In this document: piece after piece, positions 8,051-16,248 of the stretch
Position numbering within the stretch: position 1 is the first letter of the stretch
Layout: every line of letters starts with the position of its first letter
Assembly: GCA_905480225.1 (NCBI GenBank)
Contig: CAJQPO010000050.1
Location: forward strand, 1-48,850
Source of the DNA: an uncultured Flavobacteriales bacterium
Lineage (GTDB): Bacteria; Bacteroidota; Bacteroidia; Flavobacteriales_D; Parvicellaceae
DNA: 48,850 bases
Direction: 5' to 3'
Position numbers and translations under genes: made by a program
The notes under the pieces: model-generated
What the model saw: only the letters and a program-made list of their open reading frames with translations
Database searches by the model: none
What the model was told of the DNA's origin: nothing

Positions 8051-8961
8051 TGATGAACATACTCGCAATAGAATGGAATGTAGAACCGGCCATGTTTTCA
8101 ATAGGAACTTTTGAAATCAGGTGGTATGGTTTGTTGTTTGCGGTGTCCTTTTTTGTTGGTTATCAGATTGTGCAAACCATGTTTAAGCGCGAGGGAGAGG
8201 ATTTAAAAAGGCTGGATAAATTATTGATGTACGTATTAATAGCAACAGTTGTTGGCGCACGTTTGGGACATGTGTTTTTTTATGATTGGCCATCCTACAG
8301 AGACGATTTATGGAGTATTTTAAACATTAGAGAAGGTGGGTTAGCGAGTCATGGTGCCGCCATTACTATCATTATTTCACTTATTATTTTTTCGAAGAGA
8401 ATATTAAAAGAAAAACCCGTCTTGTGGATTTTTGATCGCGTGGCTCCAGCAATTGCCATTGCGGCATTTTTTATTCGAATTGGGAACTTGTTCAATCATG
8501 AAATTATGGGGATAACTACAAATGTACCATGGGCATTCAGCTTTTCTCAGTATTGGAATAATAGCATTCATGGATTTGACTCAAGCCCCCGTCATCCTGC
8601 TCAACTTTATGAAGCACTCTGTTATTTACTCATATTTGGTTTATTGATTTGGGTTTTTTATAAGAAAAAGGGCTATACTCGAATGGGGTTGATTACAGGG
8701 CTCTTTTTTACGCTTTTGTTTACAGCAAGATTTTTTATCGAATTCATTAAAGAACATCAGGCTGAAAATATTGCCGATGATTCGGTATTAAATATGGGGC
8801 AGTATTTGTCAATACCGTGCATCTTACTTGGCCTCTTCTTTGTATTTAGATCGAGAAAACACGTTGTCCCAGACCTTGCTGAATTACACGCGCAACAATT
8901 GGCACTGGCTGATTCAGAAACCATCCAGGATACTGATAATGCAGATAATCAAAAAAATTGA
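8050..8961 (+). CDS. lgt: Prolipoprotein diacylglyceryl transferase
   Basis: Lgt moves diacylglycerol from phosphatidylglycerol to the lipobox cysteine of prelipoproteins at the inner membrane. The 303-residue product has about seven hydrophobic segments and the family motifs: IRWYGLLFAVSFF near the start, GGLASHGAAI (the conserved His region), and RIGNLFNHEIMG, which corresponds to the RIGNFxNxE Lgt signature with its essential Arg and Asn. The PRHPAQLYEAL motif is also typical. The ATG at 8050 overlaps the stop of the M1 peptidase gene (TAATG); an ATG three bases on is equally possible. The tail of about 30 acidic residues is not conserved. The next gene encodes a lipoprotein, which Lgt would modify. 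Confidence 0.97.
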   Translation: MMNILAIEWNVEPAMFSIGTFEIRWYGLLFAVSFFVGYQIVQTMFKREGEDLKRLDKLLMYVLIATVVGARLGHVFFYDWPSYRDDLWSILNIREGGLASHGAAITIIISLIIFSKRILKEKPVLWIFDRVAPAIAIAAFFIRIGNLFNHEIMGITTNVPWAFSFSQYWNNSIHGFDSSPRHPAQLYEALCYLLIFGLLIWVFYKKKGYTRMGLITGLFFTLLFTARFFIEFIKEHQAENIADDSVLNMGQYLSIPCILLGLFFVFRSRKHVVPDLAELHAQQLALADSETIQDTDNADNQKN

Positions 8962-8979
8962 ATTAGCACTATTTTCACT

Positions 8980-10494
8980 ATGAACAAAGTTCTTATTGTA
9001 CTATCTATTGTCTTACTGTCGGCCTGTGGAAAGAGTCAGCAAAGTACAAGCAGCGTAACTGTAATTGAACACCAATTAATTAATGAAGAGGAACAGGAGC
9101 GCGCGCACATTCCACCATTTACAGCCATTGATACGAACTATAATTCGATGGATTTACTATTGCCTGAGGGATTTAGTTATGAAATACTCTTTACGGAATT
9201 TATAGATAAGGTAACGCGTGCCGATGGCAAGCAGTTTCCGGCAAAAGGGAGTCATGACTTGTGTGTGTATATTCCAATAGAAAATTCCAGTGAACACGGG
9301 TACTTGTATATTGGGCATGAAGACAGGTATGTTAATCAGGCGCTTGGTGATGGTGGCGGAGCAACTATTTTTGAAGTAAAGAAAGACAGTATTGGTTGGA
9401 AAACGGTAGGTGATTTTAAACACGTTGATTTCCGACCAATTAGAGATACGCACAGAAATTGTGGTGGTACGATTACTCCATGGGGAACTGTTTTAAGTGC
9501 TGAAGAAACCTACCCTTTGTCTAATGCGAACATCTCGTTTAATGGAACTTATATTTCTGATCTGAGTCCAATTAACAATCGAGACGCTTATACCAATTTT
9601 GGTTGGATGGTTGAAATTGACCCCATTACGCAGAAACCGTTACAAAAATTATATGCGATGGGCAGGTTCATGCACGAAGACGCAGAATGTATGGAAGACG
9701 GTAAGACCGTTTATTTAACCGATGATTATCCTGTCGCTGTATTTTTTAAGTTTGTTGCTGATCAGGCTGGGGATTACACCAGTGGACAATTATACGCGTA
9801 CCGCCAATCGTTAGATGGTGAATCAGGGAAATGGCTTGAATTGCCTCGAGATACTAATTCGCTGATAAGGTGCAGGGACATTGCACTTGAAAGTGGGGCA
9901 ACTTTGTTTCAACGCCACGAATGGTTAGCATCGTCAAATGGCAAAATCTATATTTCAGAAACAGGAAATGTACAATTTGATTGGACCAGACGAATCTTAG
10001 AAGGCGCCGTTCCCGCGAAACATTTTATAGATCATTTTCAGGTAGGAAACAATGTGTTTTCCGATGTGCATGGTCGAATTTTAGAGTTTGATCCAGCAAC
10101 CAACAAGATGAGAAGCTATCTAGAGGGTGGCATTGATGAAGCAGATTCAGCCACTATATTATCTAATCCAGACGGAAATGCAATTCAAACTTTTGATGGT
10201 GTAGATTATCTTGTTATCAATGAAGACATTGATTGGTTTGATAGAGGTCGTGTTCCCCAATATGTAACCGCCGCTCAACGTTTCATTAATGAGGTCTATT
10301 TTTTACCTTTGAACAAGCAAGAGCCACAGCGAAGTGATTTAATGAGATTTGCTATTGGGCCTAAAGGAAGTGAAACAACAGGGACTTATTTTACTCCTGA
10401 CGGTAAAACCATGTTTTTAAATATTCAGCATCCTTGGCCAAGAAATAAGCCACCATTTAACCGGTCTTGCACAGTAGCGATTACGGGATTTTAA
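8980..10494 (+). CDS. PhoX-like phosphatase family lipoprotein
   Basis: The 504-residue protein starts with a lipoprotein signal: MNKVLIVLSIVLLSAC, with lipobox LSAC and the acylated Cys at 16. The mature part belongs to the PhoX family (DUF839), calcium- and iron-dependent alkaline phosphatases with a beta-propeller fold. Visible landmarks are DLCVYIPIE, YLYIGHEDR, NCGGTITPWGTVLSAEE (equivalent to the NCxGGxTPWGTxLxxEE motif), MGRFMHEDAE, VYLTDDY and GTYFTPDGKTMFLNIQHPW. Typical bacterial PhoX is Tat-exported, whereas this one uses a Sec lipoprotein signal, so the fold is firm but phosphatase activity on phosphate esters is less sure. It lies 18 bases after lgt and overlaps the ABC ATPase gene by one base. 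Confidence 0.85.
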   Translation: MNKVLIVLSIVLLSACGKSQQSTSSVTVIEHQLINEEEQERAHIPPFTAIDTNYNSMDLLLPEGFSYEILFTEFIDKVTRADGKQFPAKGSHDLCVYIPIENSSEHGYLYIGHEDRYVNQALGDGGGATIFEVKKDSIGWKTVGDFKHVDFRPIRDTHRNCGGTITPWGTVLSAEETYPLSNANISFNGTYISDLSPINNRDAYTNFGWMVEIDPITQKPLQKLYAMGRFMHEDAECMEDGKTVYLTDDYPVAVFFKFVADQAGDYTSGQLYAYRQSLDGESGKWLELPRDTNSLIRCRDIALESGATLFQRHEWLASSNGKIYISETGNVQFDWTRRILEGAVPAKHFIDHFQVGNNVFSDVHGRILEFDPATNKMRSYLEGGIDEADSATILSNPDGNAIQTFDGVDYLVINEDIDWFDRGRVPQYVTAAQRFINEVYFLPLNKQEPQRSDLMRFAIGPKGSETTGTYFTPDGKTMFLNIQHPWPRNKPPFNRSCTVAITGF

Positions 10495-11120
10495 TGATTG
10501 AAGTAAAAGACATATCATTTGCATATAAGGGGGGCGAACGAATCACTTTTCCCAGCTTCTCTTATCCGCAAGGTGAACAGGCATTAATAATTGGTAAGTC
10601 GGGTTGTGGTAAAACGACTTTATTGCATTTGTTGGCTGGATTAATTTCTCCATTAGATGGGCAAATTGATATTGCAGGAACCTGTACATCTCATTTGTCA
10701 GGCAGTAAAATGGATCGGTTTCGAGGAAATAATATTGGTGTGATTTTTCAGAAGCCGCATTTTGTGAAGGCACTGAATGTGCTTGAAAATGTCCTTTTAG
10801 CACAAAATCTAAGTGGAAACCAAAAAAATTTAAAGCATGCTCAGGACCTTTTAAACTCCTTGGGCCTCACCCATAAGTTAACGGCAAAGGTTACCGATTT
10901 AAGTGAGGGAGAAAAACAACGGGTGTCTATTGCTAGAGCGCTTGTAAATAACCCTCAATTGATTTTAGCAGATGAGCCCACTTCGGCGTTAGACGATGAG
11001 AACTGTGCGGCAGTAATTGAATTATTAAAACGAAGTTCGAAAGAAGCCAATTCTACTTTGCTCATTGTTACGCACGACAACCGATTAAAAGAACATTTTA
11101 GCAATAAGATAGCGCTATGA
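10494..11120 (+). CDS. ABC transporter ATPase, MacB/LolD type
   Basis: This is the cytoplasmic ATPase of an ABC complex of the MacB/LolD class. The 208 residues contain Walker A GKSGCGKTT (34-42), the Q-loop in FQKPHF, the signature LSEGEKQR, Walker B LILADEPTSALD, and the switch histidine in LLIVTHDN. It starts at the ATG at 10494, overlapping the PhoX stop (TAATG), and not at the upstream TTG at 10467 that lies inside the PhoX gene. It overlaps the permease gene by four bases (ATGA), so the two are translationally coupled and certainly form one unit. The substrate is inferred from the permease and the following DUF3299 gene. Confidence 0.95.
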   Translation: MIEVKDISFAYKGGERITFPSFSYPQGEQALIIGKSGCGKTTLLHLLAGLISPLDGQIDIAGTCTSHLSGSKMDRFRGNNIGVIFQKPHFVKALNVLENVLLAQNLSGNQKNLKHAQDLLNSLGLTHKLTAKVTDLSEGEKQRVSIARALVNNPQLILADEPTSALDDENCAAVIELLKRSSKEANSTLLIVTHDNRLKEHFSNKIAL

Positions 11121-12532
11121 ATGCAGTTAAACTCAGCTGGAAGAACATAAGGTACAGGCCATGGAGATCAGGATTGGCAGTGCTGCTTATGGCATCTGGT
11201 TTAAGTATAGTGATTGTCTTGGTATTAACCCAGAGCCAAATAGATGAAAAGTTTAAAAATAATTTAGCTGAAATTGACTTAGTTGTTGGTGCTAAAGGAT
11301 CGCCACTTCAGTTGGTATTGAGCAGTGTTTATCACATTGATAACCCTACTGGAAACATCCATGAAGACAGTTGTGAATTCATTAAGAATCATCCTTTTGT
11401 TGCCAGCACAATTCCTGTATGCATAGGGGATAATTTCAGAACGTATAGAATTGTAGGGACAACGGATGAATACCTTAAGATGTATGGTGCGCAACTCAAG
11501 ACGGGCGTTGTTTGGAATAAACCGATGCAGCTTGTAGTTGGTGCTAATGTCTATGAAAAATACCCGAATAAACTCAAGGTTGGAAAACGAATTACGGGTG
11601 GACATGGAATCGGTAATGATTTACTCGAAGAACACAATCACGCACATGACGGAACTCCATATGAAATTGTGGGTGTTTTGAAGCCGACAGGGAAGGTATT
11701 AGACAACATGTTGTTGTGTGATTATCGAAGTACATGGATTGTACATTCTGGTCACGATAGTGGCGCGAGTTTTGATTTAAAATCTAAAATCGACGTAGAT
11801 ACCTCTAATGTAGAATTGCAAGATGATTCTAACCAAGATAGCGCTGCGATATCGGCAGATACGCTAGTTGCGGAGCATACAGCTGAGGCCCATGCGGGTC
11901 ATGATCACAGCGAACACAATCACGGTCATCACGATCATGCTAAGCCTGTTCTAAACGTTGATAGTGTTTTGAAAACGATACCAAACTCCAACCGAGAAAT
12001 TACAGCATTATTGGTTAAATACAAGAATATGAGAGCACAGATGTTTATTCCAAATGCAGTGAATAAAAACTCTTCATTAATAGCAGCAGATCCGGATATT
12101 GAAAGAGATCGAATGTTGAAATTAGTAGACTCGGGTATTCAGACCGCCAATTTAATGGGTTATTTTGTTCTGATTATTTCGGCGATTAGCGTCTTCATTG
12201 CTCTTTTTAGTTCACTCAAAGACCGGGGATATGAAATAGCTTTAATTAGGGTCCAGGGAGCAAGCAGATTGAAGGTTTTTGCTATGATTCTCGGAGAGGG
12301 TTTGTTACTGTCAGTATTGGGATATATTTTTGCTATACTGATTAGTCACGTTGGAATGTGGGTAGTTTCGGGCATATTAGAAACGAATTATCATTACGCC
12401 TTTAATCCATGGGCCTTTTCAATTATGGAAGTTTATTTGTTGGGTACTGCATTATTAATTGGCCTGATTTCTGCGTTATTACCAGCAATGAAAGCTTACA
12501 AAACAGATATTTCTACAACTTTAAGTAAATAG
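11117..12532 (+). CDS. FtsX/MacB-like ABC permease with a histidine-rich periplasmic loop
   Basis: The 471-residue permease has one N-terminal membrane helix (about residues 18-38), a large periplasmic domain, and three C-terminal helices (about 347-365, 390-412, 440-465), the MacB/LolE layout. The periplasmic domain has EEHNHAHD (171-178) just before a conserved YEIVGVLKPTG segment. A second histidine cluster lies at 254-274, with nine His in 21 residues (GHDHSEHNHGHHDHA at 261-275). Such stretches bind zinc, nickel or similar ions in other proteins. With the ATPase before it and a DUF3299 protein after it, I infer a metal-linked envelope complex. MacB-type permeases work by coupling ATP hydrolysis to movements of the periplasmic domain, so it need not import metal through the membrane. 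The specific metal is unknown. Confidence 0.88.
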   Translation: MNAVKLSWKNIRYRPWRSGLAVLLMASGLSIVIVLVLTQSQIDEKFKNNLAEIDLVVGAKGSPLQLVLSSVYHIDNPTGNIHEDSCEFIKNHPFVASTIPVCIGDNFRTYRIVGTTDEYLKMYGAQLKTGVVWNKPMQLVVGANVYEKYPNKLKVGKRITGGHGIGNDLLEEHNHAHDGTPYEIVGVLKPTGKVLDNMLLCDYRSTWIVHSGHDSGASFDLKSKIDVDTSNVELQDDSNQDSAAISADTLVAEHTAEAHAGHDHSEHNHGHHDHAKPVLNVDSVLKTIPNSNREITALLVKYKNMRAQMFIPNAVNKNSSLIAADPDIERDRMLKLVDSGIQTANLMGYFVLIISAISVFIALFSSLKDRGYEIALIRVQGASRLKVFAMILGEGLLLSVLGYIFAILISHVGMWVVSGILETNYHYAFNPWAFSIMEVYLLGTALLIGLISALLPAMKAYKTDISTTLSK

Positions 12533-12535
12533 ATC

Positions 12536-12988
12536 ATGACCAAAACGTTAAAATTTGTAGCGCTTATTGCCTTTGTCGGAATAACTTTCGCATTTAGCAA
12601 ATCAGAGCCAATTAAAATTACCTGGGAGATATTAAAGGATGTAAAATTTTCAGATAAATGGTCGGATGAGTTTCAAGCCTATTATGCGGTGCCCTCATTT
12701 GGAAATAACATTAAAAAGTACAACGGTCAAGAGGTTCAAATTCGAGGATATATCATCCCTATTGATATTGTTGATGGGTATTATGTACTTTCAGCGAATC
12801 CCTATAGTCAATGTTTTTTCTGTGGAAATGCTGGTCCGGAGTCGGTTATGGAGATTCAAATGAAAAAAGAATACCGTGACCTTAGAATGGATCAAATTAT
12901 CACATACAAGGGGAAGCTGAGATTAAATAAAGATGACATTTACCAGCTGAATTATATATTGGAGGATGCGGAAATTGTTGCGCGTTAA
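12536..12988 (+). CDS. DUF3299 exported protein of the ABC module
   Basis: The 150-residue product has a signal peptide (MTKTLKFVALIAFVGITFAF, cut probably near SKS) and one DUF3299 domain. Landmarks are the QIRGYIIPID strand pair, the CFFCGNAGPESVMEI motif with a close cysteine pair (CxxC), and YKGKLRLN. The CxxC plus the following acidic residue could hold a metal or form a disulfide. The gene starts three bases after the permease stop, and pairing of DUF3299 proteins with MacB-type ABC genes is recurrent in Proteobacteria and Bacteroidota as I recall, in one Pseudomonas case under zinc control. Its stop codon overlaps the kdtA stop codon on the other strand, so the two convergent transcripts share their last bases. 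Confidence 0.82.
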   Translation: MTKTLKFVALIAFVGITFAFSKSEPIKITWEILKDVKFSDKWSDEFQAYYAVPSFGNNIKKYNGQEVQIRGYIIPIDIVDGYYVLSANPYSQCFFCGNAGPESVMEIQMKKEYRDLRMDQIITYKGKLRLNKDDIYQLNYILEDAEIVAR

Positions 12989-14196
12989 ATCATTGATTGA
13001 AGCTCTTCCATCAAAATTGCTGTCGCACCAGATCGACTTTCAACGAAATTTTTTGCAGCGGTTCCTGCCTGTTTTCTTTTAGATTCATCCATAACCAGTA
13101 ATTTAATAACTGGTGAGAATTCAGTTCTTGAAACGGAATAGCCACCACCAGATTCCACAAGCTCTTTACCCTCAGGATATTTTGAATGGTTATTACCATA
13201 AACAACCGGTATTCCAAAAGTAGCGGGTTCTAAAATATTGTGCAACGCATTCGTAAATCCGCCTCCAATAACTGCAACATCTGCGTAGTAGTACGCACTG
13301 GCTAGCTGACCGATGGTATTCAATATCATGATCGATGCGTCTTTAACTGGGGCTTCCTTATAATAATCTATTGGGATTTTTATTCTTTTACTTATTTCGT
13401 TAACGTGCCTATCAGAAACGTCGTGAGGTGCTATTATAAACTGAACGTGTTTGAAGTTTTCGCTATTTAAAATGGGCATAATTAGTTCCTCTTCAACTTG
13501 CCAGGAACTCCCCAAAATAACTAATAGTTTCTCTTTTTTAAATTGTGCTATTCTATCATTTTGATTGACCTCCGTGCGCTGCTCAATAACCCTGTCGTAT
13601 CTCGTGTCTCCTGCTTGCATGGCTGCAATCTCGCCTTTCGACTCCAATAATTTCAAAGATGCCTTGTCTTGCGTAAATATTTTGGTGCACAATTGCAATG
13701 TTGAAAACATAAAGCCACCATAAGATTTAAAATAGATTTGATTTGGTCGAAAAGATGCGGCAATTAAATAAAGGCTGGTATTACGTATTTTTAATTGCTT
13801 AAAGAAATGATGCCATACTTCGTATTTTACAAAAATGGCCAATCGAGGATTTATACTATCCAGGAACTTACTGGCATTAGCACTTGAGTCAATTGGTAAA
13901 TAATAAATTCCGTCAGCAAGTGGATAATCTTTTTTGTTTTCATAACCGGAAGGTGAAAAAAACGTAAGAACAATACTTTGTTTTGGCCATCTTCTTTTAA
14001 TGCCTTCAATCAATGGTCGGGCCTGTTCAAATTCCCCTAATGAAGCACAATGAAACCAAATAGAACCTGGGTGATTATTAAAAACCTGATTCTTCCTTCC
14101 ATTAATCCATAACCTGGCTTTTTTATTAAATGGTGCAGTTATGTAAATACCTATTAAATATCCTACAATTCCTATGTTGTACAGAAATTTACCCAC
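12985..14196 (-). CDS. kdtA: 3-deoxy-D-manno-octulosonic acid (Kdo) transferase
   Basis: KdtA/WaaA adds Kdo from CMP-Kdo to lipid A precursor at the inner face of the inner membrane. The product has an N-terminal membrane anchor (FLYNIGIVGYLIGIYI), KARLWINGRKN, the GxFEQARPLI-type acceptor segment (WFHCASLGEFEQARPL), an NPRLAIFVKYEVWHH strand and the GT-B C-terminal site (YADVAVIGGGFTNALHNILE, then PVVYG). I place the start at GTG 14196 (403 residues). The longer frame from ATG 14265 would overlap the upstream gene by 52 bases, contain the promoter box, and carry 23 residues unlike the family. The start GTG lies only four bases after a -7 box, suggesting a nearly leaderless mRNA. Confidence 0.93.
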   Translation of the reverse strand: MGKFLYNIGIVGYLIGIYITAPFNKKARLWINGRKNQVFNNHPGSIWFHCASLGEFEQARPLIEGIKRRWPKQSIVLTFFSPSGYENKKDYPLADGIYYLPIDSSANASKFLDSINPRLAIFVKYEVWHHFFKQLKIRNTSLYLIAASFRPNQIYFKSYGGFMFSTLQLCTKIFTQDKASLKLLESKGEIAAMQAGDTRYDRVIEQRTEVNQNDRIAQFKKEKLLVILGSSWQVEEELIMPILNSENFKHVQFIIAPHDVSDRHVNEISKRIKIPIDYYKEAPVKDASIMILNTIGQLASAYYYADVAVIGGGFTNALHNILEPATFGIPVVYGNNHSKYPEGKELVESGGGYSVSRTEFSPVIKLLVMDESKRKQAGTAAKNFVESRSGATAILMEELQSMI

Positions 14197-14200
14197 GGGA

Positions 14201-14208
14201 TAAAGATA
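14201..14208 (-). promoter_or_regulatory. -7 promoter element of kdtA
   Basis: Read on the minus strand the bases are TATCTTTA, seven of eight matches to TAnnTTTG, ending four bases before the GTG start of kdtA. It overlaps the 3' end of the upstream gene region, just after that gene's stop codon. Confidence 0.5.
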
Positions 14209-14213
14209 AGTTT

Positions 14214-14966
14214 TTAGTTCAAGTAGAAATCTTGAAGAGGTCTTTTGCGAATTGGAACAATCCAACCTGCTCGAATGCCCATCAAGAGATCTGTTCTACT
14301 TTGATTTACTTGGGTAGCAGCTCCAGCTTGTCGCAGTCTTCTACCCCGAGTAAATCCTTCAGAAAGGTCTATTCCAGCGAAGAAATTAGCTAAACCTTTG
14401 TTACCCATATGAGAATAGCCAATAAATTGAGTCAGTACCAATCCGTTGGTGTAACGATCATAAAGTTTGCTGTATTCTCCGGTGAATTGTGGTACCAAGT
14501 CTTGTTCTGCTTCAATGCGAACTTTGTGTTGGATGAAGCCAGCTCCGAATTTCAACAAGATACCGCTGTTAGGATTAGGTCCTATTATCGGGAAAACTTT
14601 CCCAATATTTCCTGTGAAAATCCAACCGCGTTCGTAAGCCAAGACATTGGCAAACGCTCCGTTCTGATTGATGATTTGGCCGTTGGAAGTATACATGTCA
14701 GTAAGCATTGAGGTATCTTTTACCTGATTGCCAAAAAAGAACTGTGAATTAATACCTATCACCCAATTGGAGGCTAATTTAAAATCGACATTGAAACCAA
14801 TATTAGAATTCCAGCCAAATCGATTTTTAAGATCACCTTCAGGTATCTGTGCTGCATATGAAAGACTTACTTGCGTTGTGAAAATAGAACTGTCTTTTAC
14901 AGACTGACTAGTCCCTAATGAAGTAAAAAATACCACCAAAAAGAGTGTTGCAAAAGTAGATCTCAT
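14214..14966 (-). CDS. Predicted outer-membrane beta-barrel protein
   Basis: The 250-residue product has a signal peptide (MRSTFATLFLVVFFTSLG, cut near TSQS) and a mature part of alternating hydrophobic strands (WVIGINSQFFFG, GILLKFGAGFIQHKV, LVLTQFIGYSHMG, LLMGIRAGWIVPI), the pattern of an 8-10 stranded Bacteroidota outer-membrane barrel. I do not know its function. The segment GKVFPIIGPNPNSGILLKFG resembles conserved proteins that sit next to kdtA or other LPS genes in Flavobacteriales, as far as I can recall. The ATG at 14966 is preferred to the one at 14999 because it gives a proper signal peptide and lies 7 bases after a promoter box. It may share a transcript with kdtA. Confidence 0.75.
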   Translation of the reverse strand: MRSTFATLFLVVFFTSLGTSQSVKDSSIFTTQVSLSYAAQIPEGDLKNRFGWNSNIGFNVDFKLASNWVIGINSQFFFGNQVKDTSMLTDMYTSNGQIINQNGAFANVLAYERGWIFTGNIGKVFPIIGPNPNSGILLKFGAGFIQHKVRIEAEQDLVPQFTGEYSKLYDRYTNGLVLTQFIGYSHMGNKGLANFFAGIDLSEGFTRGRRLRQAGAATQVNQSRTDLLMGIRAGWIVPIRKRPLQDFYLN

Positions 14967-14973
14967 TTCGCAG

Positions 14974-14981
14974 TAAATGTA
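14974..14981 (-). promoter_or_regulatory. -7 promoter element of the barrel-protein gene
   Basis: On the minus strand this reads TACATTTA, seven of eight matches to TAnnTTTG, ending seven bases before the ATG at 14966. It faces away from the aminotransferase promoter at 15089, so the 137-base gap is a divergent promoter region. Confidence 0.45.
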
Positions 14982-15088
14982 AGGTTTATCATCCATCAAT
15001 TTGAGTAGATTATCCTAGAAACTGAAAAGTTCATTATTAATTGTAAGTAATTCGTGTTATTTAAGCTATTCAGTGTATATCGATTCAC

Positions 15089-15096
15089 TATATTCG
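15089..15096 (+). promoter_or_regulatory. -7 promoter element of the nucleotide-sugar operon
   Basis: TATATTCG matches seven of eight positions of TAnnTTTG and lies six bases before the ATG at 15103. Eight closely packed genes follow up to 23252, and I see no other clear promoter between them. Confidence 0.5.
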
Positions 15097-15102
15097 CAGC
15101 TT

Positions 15103-16248
15103 ATGTCTGAAGTCTTGAATAAAATACAAATGGTTGATTTAAAGTCACAGTACGAAAAAATCAAACCAGAGATCGATAAAGCAATTATAAGTGTAGTGGA
15201 ATCATCCCAATACATTAATGGCCCCGAGGTTAAATCTTTTCAGCAAGAAATGGAAAGCTACCTTGGTGTGAAGCACGTAATTCCTTGTGCAAATGGAACA
15301 GATGCATTGCAAATTTCAATGATGGCGCTAGGATTAAAACCAGGTGATGAAGTCATTACGCCTTCTTACACCTATATAGCGACAACTGAAGTGATTGGCT
15401 TGTTGAGGTTGAAGCCTGTTTTTGTGGATTGCGAATCGGACACATTTAACATTTCTCCAGAGGCGATTGAAAAGGCAATTACACCAAAAACAAAAGCAAT
15501 TGTTCCTGTTCATTTGTATGGCCAGTCTTGTGATATGGATGCCATAATGAAAATTGCACAGAAGCACAGCTTGTTTGTTATCGAAGATAATGCACAAGCA
15601 ATTGGTTGTAGTTACACCTTTGCTGATGGAACAACCGCTAAAACCGGTACAATTGGAGATGTTGGATGTACGAGCTTTTTTCCATCAAAAAATTTAGGAT
15701 GCTATGGAGATGGCGGTGCGATATGTACCAATAACGATGAATTAGCGCATCAAATTAGAATGGTAGCTAATCATGGTCAAAGTAAGCGTTACTATCATGA
15801 TTTAGTTGGTTGTAATTCTAGGCTAGATTCAATCCAAGCTGCAATTCTTAGAATCAAATTACGAGAGTTAGATACCTATATTGAAAATAGAAACACTGCA
15901 GCTGCTTTCTATGATGAAGCATTTGCAGACATTCCCGAGCTTACTGTTCCATTTAGGAGCGCACAAAGTAAGCATGTATTTCACCAGTATACGCTTCAAT
16001 TAGCAGACCGTATCAATCGCGACGATTTAGTAGAATATTTAGGAAAGAAAGAAATTCCGGCTATGATTTATTATCCTGTGCCGGCACATAAACAAAAAAT
16101 GTTTGATCATTTAGATGTGATCTGTACAGACATGTCAGTTACGGATTGGTTAACTACGAGAGTCTTTTCTTTACCCATGCATACTGAATTGACAAATCAG
16201 CAGTTAAAGTACATTACAGAATCAGTAAAAGAATTTATTAGAAAATGA
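15103..16248 (+). CDS. DegT/DnrJ/EryC1 sugar aminotransferase, WbpE-like
   Basis: This PLP enzyme transfers an amino group from glutamate to a keto sugar nucleotide. The 381-residue product has the family landmarks IQMVDLKSQYEKIK, INGPEVKSFQ, ANGTDALQISMMAL, PVHLYGQ, VIEDNAQAIG and FFPSKNLGCYGDGGA, with the PLP lysine at K196. With the WbpB-, WbpD- and WbpA-like genes downstream, the likely role is forming UDP-GlcNAc3NA from the 3-keto intermediate. The ATG at 15103 is chosen over the GTG at 15073, which lies before the promoter box. The stop overlaps the next gene's ATG by four bases (ATGA). Confidence 0.88.
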   Translation: MSEVLNKIQMVDLKSQYEKIKPEIDKAIISVVESSQYINGPEVKSFQQEMESYLGVKHVIPCANGTDALQISMMALGLKPGDEVITPSYTYIATTEVIGLLRLKPVFVDCESDTFNISPEAIEKAITPKTKAIVPVHLYGQSCDMDAIMKIAQKHSLFVIEDNAQAIGCSYTFADGTTAKTGTIGDVGCTSFFPSKNLGCYGDGGAICTNNDELAHQIRMVANHGQSKRYYHDLVGCNSRLDSIQAAILRIKLRELDTYIENRNTAAAFYDEAFADIPELTVPFRSAQSKHVFHQYTLQLADRINRDDLVEYLGKKEIPAMIYYPVPAHKQKMFDHLDVICTDMSVTDWLTTRVFSLPMHTELTNQQLKYITESVKEFIRK

